Source of the DNA: Sphingomonadaceae bacterium PASS1
Lineage (GTDB): Bacteria > Pseudomonadota > Alphaproteobacteria > Sphingomonadales > Sphingomonadaceae
Length of the DNA: 64,000 bases
NCBI GenBank assembly: GCA_002255985.1
Contig: NKIR01000005.1
Coordinates: 1-64,000, forward strand
Direction: 5' to 3'
The position numbers and the translations under genes were made by a program. The notes under the pieces are model-generated. The model had not been told where the DNA came from and ran no database searches. It saw only the letters and a program-made list of their open reading frames with translations. Shown here piece by piece: positions 36,710-44,394 of the stretch; position 1 is the first letter of the stretch, and each line of letters starts with the position of its first letter.

Positions 36710-38333
36710 AACGCATGCTTTTTGCATCTTCCAGGATCATGGCGGCGCCCTTTTCGGCTACCATCACCGTTGGGGCGTTAGTGTTGCCCGATGTGATTGT
36801 CGGAAACACGGAAGCGTCGATAACACGCAAGCCCTCCACACCATGGACACGTAAGCGGACATCGACCACGGAGGTCGCTGCATCCGGGCCCATCATGCAG
36901 GTGCTTGTTGGATGATAGACGGTATCGGCGCGTGCGCGAAAATCCGCGAGCAGGGCTTCATCGCCATCGACATGCGCGCCGGGAATGAGCTCTTCGGTAA
37001 TGATATCCGCAAGCGGCTTCGTCCGCGCAATTTGCTTCAGCAACCGGTTACCGGCCAGCACATCGTCAACATCGGTTTGCGTTGCGAGATAGTTCGGGTG
37101 GATGACCGGATATTTGGCAGGATCGGCGCAAGCGAGTTCAATATGCCCCCGGCTGGTCGGACGACAGGGGTTATGCGATAGCAGAAACGCCGAGAATGGA
37201 TCGGGGTTGAGAAGCTTTCGTTCCGACAATGGTGTTTTGGTGTAGCTCACCGGACTGAAATACAACTGCAAATTCGGGTGCTTTTTCGTTGCATCGCTGC
37301 GCACAAAACCCCCGCTTTGATTGACGCTCAACGAAAGCGGCCCCGCCCGGTCGGCCATATAGCGCAATCCAGCACGGATTTTGCCCACGATCGGGTGCAG
37401 CAAATCATTCAGCGTCGCCGTGCGGACTTTGTAGAAATAGGACACTGCAATATGGTCCTGCAAATTACGGCCTACGGCCTTTGCAGCGACAATCGGTTCG
37501 ATACCGACATTTTTCAAATGGCCGGCATCTCCGATACCCGACAACATCAACAATTGCGGTGAGTTAATCGCGCCGCCGGACAGGATCACTTCACGTCGCG
37601 CCTTCGCTTCTAAGTATGCGCCTTTGCATGTGTACGCAACGCCGACCGCGCGCCGCCCCTCAAACAAAATGCGGGTGGCCTGCGCCATAGTTTTGAGCTT
37701 TAGCGTCTTTCGCTTGCGCGCCGGATGCAGAAACGCGTTCGCCGTCGAAGCGCGCCACCCACCGCGTGTATTGATTTGATAATAGCCGACCCCTTCAGAT
37801 TTGCCGCCGTTGAGGTCGTTACTCGCTGCAAAGCCCAATGTCTGCGCGGCTTCAATAAAGCTGCGACAAATGGGATGGGCAAAAGGAGAGATGTCGGTGA
37901 CATGTTGCGGCCCACCCTGGCCATGGTGCGCGCTGTGCCAGTCAAAATCCTCTGATTTTTTGAAATAGGGCAGGACATCGTCCCAACCCCAGCCTGCATT
38001 GCCCAAGGCTTTCCAATCTTCGAAATCGCGGGGCTGCCCGCGCACATAGACCATCGCGTTGATGGAACCTGATCCACCGACGACCTTGCCGCGCGGCCAA
38101 TAGCTTTGCCGACCGCCTAGCGCTTCAACGGGCGCGGTATCGTACATCCAGTTAATCCGCTTATCGAAAAAGGTGCGTCCATAACCAATGGGCATTTGGA
38201 TCCAGATCGAACGATCGCTTCCCCCGGCCTCCAACAACAAGACGCTATACTTGCCATCTTCCGTAAGCCGATTGGCCAGCACACAACCCGCCGTGCCTGC
38301 GCCGACGATGATATAGTCGAATTCCTCGGTCAC
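36708..38333 (-). CDS. GMC-family FAD oxidoreductase (choline-dehydrogenase-like)
   Basis: A 541-residue flavoprotein. The FAD motif is IIVGAGTAGCVLANRL at the N-terminus, with GMC signature 1 (PRGKVVGGSGSINAMVY) and signature 2 (SGGAINSPQLLMLSGIG). The catalytic His and Asn sit in YHPTSTCMMG and ITSGNTNAPT near the C-terminus. It resembles BetA-like choline dehydrogenases, but the family is broad. It is the last enzyme gene of the TonB-led operon and overlaps the upstream gene by four bases. With the aldehyde dehydrogenase in the same operon, an alcohol-to-acid path is plausible. Confidence 0.88.
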   Translation of the reverse strand: MTEEFDYIIVGAGTAGCVLANRLTEDGKYSVLLLEAGGSDRSIWIQMPIGYGRTFFDKRINWMYDTAPVEALGGRQSYWPRGKVVGGSGSINAMVYVRGQPRDFEDWKALGNAGWGWDDVLPYFKKSEDFDWHSAHHGQGGPQHVTDISPFAHPICRSFIEAAQTLGFAASNDLNGGKSEGVGYYQINTRGGWRASTANAFLHPARKRKTLKLKTMAQATRILFEGRRAVGVAYTCKGAYLEAKARREVILSGGAINSPQLLMLSGIGDAGHLKNVGIEPIVAAKAVGRNLQDHIAVSYFYKVRTATLNDLLHPIVGKIRAGLRYMADRAGPLSLSVNQSGGFVRSDATKKHPNLQLYFSPVSYTKTPLSERKLLNPDPFSAFLLSHNPCRPTSRGHIELACADPAKYPVIHPNYLATQTDVDDVLAGNRLLKQIARTKPLADIITEELIPGAHVDGDEALLADFRARADTVYHPTSTCMMGPDAATSVVDVRLRVHGVEGLRVIDASVFPTITSGNTNAPTVMVAEKGAAMILEDAKSMR

Positions 38334-39517
38334 TGAACGGGGTGCTGCGTCATTTCGAGGTGCAGCATATTGCCGGTATAGGGATTGGCGCGGGCGACAT
38401 CTTCGTTCAGTTCGACTCCCAAGCCGGGCGCAGTCGATGGGATGACATGCCCTTCTTCAAAACGGATGGGAGATTTCAAAATTTCCGTATGGAAACCGCC
38501 CCACGTCTCAATGCTCTCAAGAATCAAGAAATTGGGTGAACAGGTCGCAATCTGGATATTGGCAGCGCCAACGATCGGTCCGCAATATAGATGCGGCGCG
38601 ATCTGCACATGATCAACTTCGGCCATTGCGGCGATCTTCTTTGCCTCCAATATGCCGCCAACCCGCCCAAGGTTCATTTGCAATATTGCAGCGGCACCTG
38701 CACGCAACAGCCGTGCGAAATCATATTTGGTCGTAAGCCGTTCACCGGTGGCAACGGGTATGGACGTTGCCCGTGCAACCTTGGCCATCTCCTCAGGCGC
38801 ATCGGGGGGTACGGGTTCTTCCAACCAGAGCGGATCATATGGCTCAAGGCGTTTGGCAAGCCGGATCGCGCCTGCAGCCGTCATTTGACCATGTGTCCCA
38901 AACAGCAGGTCTGCTTTCATGCCAACCGCTTCGCGCAGGGACTTTGCAAATCGCTCGCACAGGTCCAGCGCCTCCAACGACAGCTGACGTCCGTCAAATG
39001 CCGAATATGGTCCAGCAGGATCAAACTTCAGCGCGGTAAAACCTTGGCTCAGATATTCAGCCGACCGTTCTGCCGCCAGATCGGGGTCGTGATAAACATC
39101 CTTTGTGTCGCCGGGCCGCGGGTAGATATAGGTGTACGCGCGCAACCGTTCGTGCACCTGACCGCCGAGCAGCTTATACACCGGCTTGTTGGCTTCCTTA
39201 CCAATGATGTCCCAGCACGCCATTTCGAGCGCGGACAAAACGCCCATGAGCGTGACGTCGGGGTGCTGCGTAAAACCGCTGGAATAGACGCGGCGCCACA
39301 TTGTTTCGATATCGTGCGGGTCATGACCGGCAAGGTAACGCGCGAACACATCCTCTATCATTTTGGCAACCAGATGCGGCTCGAACGGGACGCAATATGC
39401 CTCGCCGATCCCCGACACCCCGCTGTCGGTTGTCAGTTTCACGAACACGAAATAGCGGCCGCCAAAATGCGGTGGCGGATTACCAACGACGAAGGTTTCG
39501 ATGTCAGTTAGTTTCAT
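38330..39517 (-). CDS. Enolase-superfamily dehydratase (mandelate racemase/muconate-lactonising type)
   Basis: A 395-residue protein. The N-terminal capping domain (about 1-125) precedes a TIM barrel with the metal-ligand region WLEEPVPPD, TGERLTTKYDF, the ALKFDPAGP strand and a conserved HLYCG segment. It resembles sugar-acid dehydratases such as D-galactonate or mannonate dehydratase, but substrate assignment within this superfamily is unreliable. It overlaps the genes on both sides by four bases. Its presence next to a GMC oxidase and an aldehyde dehydrogenase suggests an acid-sugar or polyol substrate rather than choline alone. Confidence 0.83.
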   Translation of the reverse strand: MKLTDIETFVVGNPPPHFGGRYFVFVKLTTDSGVSGIGEAYCVPFEPHLVAKMIEDVFARYLAGHDPHDIETMWRRVYSSGFTQHPDVTLMGVLSALEMACWDIIGKEANKPVYKLLGGQVHERLRAYTYIYPRPGDTKDVYHDPDLAAERSAEYLSQGFTALKFDPAGPYSAFDGRQLSLEALDLCERFAKSLREAVGMKADLLFGTHGQMTAAGAIRLAKRLEPYDPLWLEEPVPPDAPEEMAKVARATSIPVATGERLTTKYDFARLLRAGAAAILQMNLGRVGGILEAKKIAAMAEVDHVQIAPHLYCGPIVGAANIQIATCSPNFLILESIETWGGFHTEILKSPIRFEEGHVIPSTAPGLGVELNEDVARANPYTGNMLHLEMTQHPVQ

Positions 39518-40953
39518 GGAACGCGGAACCCGCTGATCGATTTGATCTCAAGGAAGTCGCGCACACCAAATTCGCCATATTCGCGGCCATTGCCAGACTG
39601 TTTGTAGCCGCCAAATGGCGCCATATAGTCCTGACTTGTGCCATTAATGCTCACACCGCCCGCCCGCATTAAACGCGAAACGCGGCGTGCGCGGTCCAAG
39701 TCACCGGTCTGCACATAGGCATAGAGCCCATATGGGGAGTCATTGGCAATCTCGATGGCGTCGGCTTCATCCTTAAACGGAATCAACACCAGCACCGGAC
39801 CAAACACTTCTTCTTGGGCAATCCGCATCTTGTTGTGAACACCCGCAAAAACCGTAGGTTTTACATAATAGCCGCGATCAAAGCCATCGGCCCGGCCTGT
39901 GCCGCCGGCAACAAGCTGCGCACCTTCATCGATCGCGACCTGAATTAGCCCCTGTATCTTGTCATAATGTGCCTTGCTAACCACGGGGCCATAATGCGGG
40001 CCCTTGTCCATCGGGTCGCCAAGCTTCGCCTCATTCGCAACGCGGGCTGCAATCGCCACGGCTTCGTCGTAGACCGATTGCTCGACCAGCATGCGCGTCG
40101 GTGCGTTGCACGACTGACCGGTATTTCCGAAGCAATGCAGCACACCACGCGTGACCGCGGCCTTCAAATCACTGTCAGCAAAGACGATGTTGGCGGACTT
40201 GCCACCCAGTTCCTGCGCAACGCGCTTAACGGTATCTGCGGCATTTTTGGCGATCTGGACGCCTGCGCGCGTCGATCCGGTAAACGAGATCATATCGACT
40301 TCAGGGTGGCTGGTCAGCGCGTCACCCACGGAAGCGCCCGTGCCGTGGATCATATTGAACACGCCTTTTGGGAAACCGGCTTCATCGACCATTTCAGCGA
40401 ACAGCTGGGCCGACAGCGGTGCCATTTCACTTGGCTTCAAAACCATCGTGCAGCCCGTAATCAACGCTGGACCAACCTTGCACACGATCTGGTTGATCGG
40501 CCAATTCCACGGCGTGATCAGCACGCAAACGCCAATGGGTTCGTGCACAACGATGCCGTCATCACCGACATTATATTCCCACGCCATTTCCCGCACGGCC
40601 TTAACCGTTGCGCGTAAATGGCCGGGGCCGCTTTCCGCCTGCGCGTCATGCGACAGATCGTAGGGCGCGCCCATCTCGGTTGAAATGGCGGTTACCATTT
40701 CACCATAGCGCCGTTCGAAAATGGTGATCAGCTTTTCCACCAACGCAATGCGATGCTCAAGCGTGGTCGCGGCATATCCGTCAAACGCAGCGCGTGCTGC
40801 AGTGACTGCCAAATCGGCATCGTCACGGCCACAAACAGCGACGACGGCGCAGACTTCTTCTGTAGCAGGATTGACTGCATCCACCGTTGCAGTGGACGTC
40901 GCAGGCAAAACCCACGCGCCATTGATATAAGACTTCAGCGGCGAATTAGACAT
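39514..40953 (-). CDS. NAD(P)-dependent aldehyde dehydrogenase
   Basis: A 479-residue ALDH-superfamily protein. ITPWNWPINQ (NAD-binding block), QELGGKSANIVF with the general-base Glu, and GNTGQSCNAPTR with the catalytic Cys (near residue 290) are all intact. The C-terminal block PFGGYKQSGNGREYG is also present. The start is taken at the ATG before SNSPLKSYINGAW, since upstream residues look like spacer. Its substrate is unknown. A product of the operon's GMC oxidase is the natural guess. It overlaps the MFS gene by eight bases. Confidence 0.9.
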   Translation of the reverse strand: MSNSPLKSYINGAWVLPATSTATVDAVNPATEEVCAVVAVCGRDDADLAVTAARAAFDGYAATTLEHRIALVEKLITIFERRYGEMVTAISTEMGAPYDLSHDAQAESGPGHLRATVKAVREMAWEYNVGDDGIVVHEPIGVCVLITPWNWPINQIVCKVGPALITGCTMVLKPSEMAPLSAQLFAEMVDEAGFPKGVFNMIHGTGASVGDALTSHPEVDMISFTGSTRAGVQIAKNAADTVKRVAQELGGKSANIVFADSDLKAAVTRGVLHCFGNTGQSCNAPTRMLVEQSVYDEAVAIAARVANEAKLGDPMDKGPHYGPVVSKAHYDKIQGLIQVAIDEGAQLVAGGTGRADGFDRGYYVKPTVFAGVHNKMRIAQEEVFGPVLVLIPFKDEADAIEIANDSPYGLYAYVQTGDLDRARRVSRLMRAGGVSINGTSQDYMAPFGGYKQSGNGREYGEFGVRDFLEIKSISGFRVP

Positions 40954-42259
40954 ATCCAATGGCTCTCTTTTGATCTTCAATAATGTATTTTTCGGCGCGC
41001 CAATAATGCCATGCCGCCCACAGGCCGGTCGGCGCGAGAATAAGCTGCGCAAGACGCAGGGAATCTGCATTGCCGCCACCTGCAGCGTCAAAAAAGTCGC
41101 TCAGCCCACCTACAATTGTAGGCGCAATAATCAGGTTAAGCACATTGGCAACAACCAATGATATAGCGACGGCCATCGCCCGCATTTTAGGCGCAGCTAA
41201 GTTCTGACAAAGTGCAAATGCCGGGCCAATGTAGAAATAGATTGTCGGGATAAACAACCACCACATGACCTGCGCAACACCCAAATCCCGTGTATAATAT
41301 GCAAGAAACGACGGGATGGTGCCCAATGCCGTTACCACGGCCAAAAGCCGGGCTATTTTACGCGGATTGGTATAGGCCGGGCGCGCCACCACCCATGCCG
41401 TCAATAATGACGCACCAATGCCGCCGATAAGGTAAATCCAGCCCAGTATACTGCCGGCTTCGCCTTCATCCATGCCATATGTGCGCTGCATGAACAAAGG
41501 CGTGAACCACATCAACCCCCAGCCCCAAAATGCAGACAGGCCGCTTCCGGTCATCGCATGCACCGCCGACTTTTGTGACCAGAGAAATTTCATAGTTTCC
41601 ATGATCGTCGGCGCTTTATCTTCCGTTACGACGTCCAAACGACCGCGCTTCGGCTCCTTGATCGTTACCATGATGATTAGCGCCAAAATGATCCCGGGCA
41701 CGCCCAGCACCAAGAAAGCGGCGCGCCACCCGTGTAATGTAGATACATATCCCGCAATGTCCGAACCAAGCCACGCCCCGATGGGCGCGCCAAGTGCAAA
41801 CACGGTCATAGCCATAGAGCGCCGGTCAGCAGGGAAATAGTCAGCGATAATGGAATTACACGCAGGTGTGCCGCCAGCCTCACCGATGCCCACACCAACG
41901 CGGGCCAAAAGCAAATCAATATAGCCCCGCGTGTAACCCGTGATCGCCGTCATAACGGACCAGACGGCAACCGATGCCGCGAGCAAGTTGCGGCGGTTCG
42001 TCCGGTCACACAGCCATGACAAAGGGATACCCATTGTCACATAAAAAAGCGCCAGCGGAAGGCCAAGCCACGCGGTTTCCGTATCCGTCAGGTTCAATTC
42101 TTTGCTAATGGGTCCAAGCAATGTGGACAGAACGTAACGGTCGGCAATGCTGATGGTGTACACCAGCATCATAATGATGAGGACATACCAACGCTGCCCC
42201 AGCGTGGAGACTTCATCGGCACTTACCGGTGCGTTTGGTGCGTTGCTAGCCATACTCAT
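40946..42259 (-). CDS. MFS transporter
   Basis: A 437-residue membrane protein with about twelve TM segments. The conserved loop between TM2 and TM3 reads LSWLCDRTNRRNLL, a variant of the MFS GX3DR motif, and a GVGIGEAGGTPA segment resembles transporters of organic acids and spinster-like proteins. It follows the TPR-sulfotransferase gene by five bases and is probably the inner-membrane step for the compound taken up by the TonB receptor. The solute is not determined. Confidence 0.88.
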   Translation of the reverse strand: MSMASNAPNAPVSADEVSTLGQRWYVLIIMMLVYTISIADRYVLSTLLGPISKELNLTDTETAWLGLPLALFYVTMGIPLSWLCDRTNRRNLLAASVAVWSVMTAITGYTRGYIDLLLARVGVGIGEAGGTPACNSIIADYFPADRRSMAMTVFALGAPIGAWLGSDIAGYVSTLHGWRAAFLVLGVPGIILALIIMVTIKEPKRGRLDVVTEDKAPTIMETMKFLWSQKSAVHAMTGSGLSAFWGWGLMWFTPLFMQRTYGMDEGEAGSILGWIYLIGGIGASLLTAWVVARPAYTNPRKIARLLAVVTALGTIPSFLAYYTRDLGVAQVMWWLFIPTIYFYIGPAFALCQNLAAPKMRAMAVAISLVVANVLNLIIAPTIVGGLSDFFDAAGGGNADSLRLAQLILAPTGLWAAWHYWRAEKYIIEDQKRAIGYV

Positions 42260-42264
42260 TCCCC

Positions 42265-44271
42265 TCAGGTTGCAGCCAGTTCAGGCCCTAATTTTTTACG
42301 CAGTGGATCGAGAAATTCGCTAAAATTTTCCCACTGATCAACGCCGCTTTTAAAAATCGGTTGTCGCACCTGTTCCGAGCTCGCAGTGCGAACCGCGCGT
42401 TCATTTTGGTGGAAATTGAGGCATGCCTCTTCAAAAGCAAGGCCGCAATAGTCCAGCAAACGCCGGACCTGCGTTTCCAGATCGGCAACGACTTCCTCGT
42501 AACGGACGTGCAATATCTTGCCGGGCAACACATTGTCCCAATGATCCATTAGCTGCACATAGTCAGTGTAATATTGGCCAACTTCCTCAAGCCCGTAGGT
42601 GAATTCCTGACCTTCGGCGAAGAGTTGTTTAAACCCGCTAAAGCAGCATCCCATGGCCCCGCGCCGCGCATCGATAATTTTCGCGTTCGGCAAAATCATG
42701 TTAATGAGGCCAATATGACGGAAATTGTTCGGCATTTTATCAATGAAAAAGGGCGTGCCGTCCTTGCGGTAAATTTGCGTGTCGCGGATAAATTGTTCGC
42801 CAAAGCGGGTGACGTCTTCGTGCGTCAAATCCGCCAAGTTGCCGGGATATTCAGGCGCCTCACCGACAACGCGCTGCCGGTCAAGCCGGAATGCCAGTGC
42901 AAAGATATTCGGGAGTTCCATCGTCCCTTCGACCTGACTGTGCGATGCAAGAATTTGTTCGAGAAGGGTAGAACCCGCACGTGGCAACCCGACAATGAAA
43001 ATCGGGTCCCGCGCAGGACAGCCTGCACCAGAAAATTTCCCAAGTAGATCAGTGTTCACCAATTCACGCTGCAGCTGCATTTCGTTCGACAGCCTGCTGG
43101 GATTGTATTTCAGCTCCTCGCGCTTCAAACGATTGCCGAGCTCATAATATTCGAACGAAGCGCTATGTTCGCCGCGATCCTCAAGCGCCTTACCCAAGGC
43201 AAAACAAAGGTGATACCGGTCATCAAGCGCCGTCATTGGCGACGCTTGTCGTTCCCGCATTTGGGCAATCTCGCTATCGTCAAAACGATATGTCTTGAGA
43301 TTGGCCAAGCTCCAATAGGCATCACCGCAGTCTGGCCGCACTTGATAGGCGCGGCGATAGGCAGAAATGGCATCATCCTGCCGCCCGACGGTCTTAAGCG
43401 CATGGCCGTAGGTCAGGTTTATGCCTGGATTATTCGGCATCGACCCAAGCAGGGCCTCATAAATCAGCATCGCTTCATCAAAATTGCCGACGGCCAGATT
43501 TTCATTGGCGTACAGCATTTCAAACTCGGGGTTACCCGGTTCTTTTTCGCGCAGTTCCGACGCTTCGCTGAGTGCCAGTTCGAATTTCTGGCGTTTGCGC
43601 AATACTTTCACATAATCGAAATGCGCGCTGACATTATCGGGCTCCAGAACCTTGCAAGATTCCAACAAAAATTCCGCTTCGTCATAAGCGTTGAATTTCA
43701 TGCCGATGTCGGCAAGCAGGCGCATGGCTTCTACATGATGGCCGTTGCGTTGCAGGAACGCACGGCACAACTGCTCTGCCTTGTAGATACGCCCTTCCTG
43801 AATGAAGCTAGCAACGCTTAGCAACTCAGGCGGAAGGGCGGAAAGATGGGTATATTGGGCATGCGCAAAGTTAGCAGGCCCCTCGCGCCCTGCTGCATCA
43901 TGCATTTGTGAAAGTATACGCCAGCTTGCGACCAATGCGCCGTTGTGGGTCACTGCGCGCTGGTAAGCTGCGATTGCTTCTTCTTGCAAACCGCTATCGC
44001 GAAAACAATGCCCGCGTTCTTGCCATGCGCGGCCGTAGCCGGCATCGATCGCGATTAATCTATCAATTGTGGTGAGCGCCGCAGGAACCTGACGCTGCAT
44101 CCGCTGCGTTACCGCCAAAGTGTATAGAGCATCAATGTTATCCAGCGCGGCTTCCAATATGCGCGCGCACAATACCTCTGCGTCGGCAAAGCGGGCATTT
44201 TGCAAATGCGACCGCGCTTCACGCAACATTGCGTCAATATTATCCGGCGAGGCCTCGGCCAACATTGTCAC
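42265..44271 (-). CDS. TPR-repeat sulfotransferase
   Basis: A 668-residue protein. The first 400 residues are tandem helical repeats of the TPR kind (for example ALYTLAVTQRMQRQVPAALT, AWQERGHCFRDSG, NLTYGHALKTVGRQDDAIS). The C-terminal part is a sulfotransferase domain, with the 5'-phosphosulfate-binding loop GLPRAGSTLLEQIL at about residue 427 and HVRYEEVVADLETQVRRLLDYCG near the end. PAPS is the usual donor, and the acceptor is unknown. No signal peptide is visible, so it is probably cytoplasmic. It lies 124 bases after the TonB receptor stop. Such pairs recur in sphingomonads as I recall, without a defined job. Confidence 0.85.
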   Translation of the reverse strand: MTMLAEASPDNIDAMLREARSHLQNARFADAEVLCARILEAALDNIDALYTLAVTQRMQRQVPAALTTIDRLIAIDAGYGRAWQERGHCFRDSGLQEEAIAAYQRAVTHNGALVASWRILSQMHDAAGREGPANFAHAQYTHLSALPPELLSVASFIQEGRIYKAEQLCRAFLQRNGHHVEAMRLLADIGMKFNAYDEAEFLLESCKVLEPDNVSAHFDYVKVLRKRQKFELALSEASELREKEPGNPEFEMLYANENLAVGNFDEAMLIYEALLGSMPNNPGINLTYGHALKTVGRQDDAISAYRRAYQVRPDCGDAYWSLANLKTYRFDDSEIAQMRERQASPMTALDDRYHLCFALGKALEDRGEHSASFEYYELGNRLKREELKYNPSRLSNEMQLQRELVNTDLLGKFSGAGCPARDPIFIVGLPRAGSTLLEQILASHSQVEGTMELPNIFALAFRLDRQRVVGEAPEYPGNLADLTHEDVTRFGEQFIRDTQIYRKDGTPFFIDKMPNNFRHIGLINMILPNAKIIDARRGAMGCCFSGFKQLFAEGQEFTYGLEEVGQYYTDYVQLMDHWDNVLPGKILHVRYEEVVADLETQVRRLLDYCGLAFEEACLNFHQNERAVRTASSEQVRQPIFKSGVDQWENFSEFLDPLRKKLGPELAAT

Positions 44272-44358
44272 CTACTCTCCCATATTGTGACGAACGATTG
44301 CACGAACCCTGCGGCTATTCGCACGCTTAACGCAATGCAGAAATGCAGATGTGGCAAA

Positions 44359-44382
44359 GCGCCCCTAGTTTCCTAGGGGCGC
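44359..44382 (-). terminator. Hairpin after the TonB receptor gene
   Basis: A perfect 10-pair stem GCGCCCCTAG/CTAGGGGCGC with a four-base loop lies 13 bases after the receptor stop. On the minus strand it is followed only by TTTG, so it may attenuate rather than fully stop transcription into the sulfotransferase gene. Confidence 0.55.
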
Positions 44383-44394
44383 CCGCCGTTTTGC

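Noticed and set aside
38591-39511. Plus-strand open frame of 306 codons opposite the dehydratase gene
   Set aside because: The opposite strand holds a clear enolase-superfamily gene with neighbours overlapping it by four bases. The frame has no family features.
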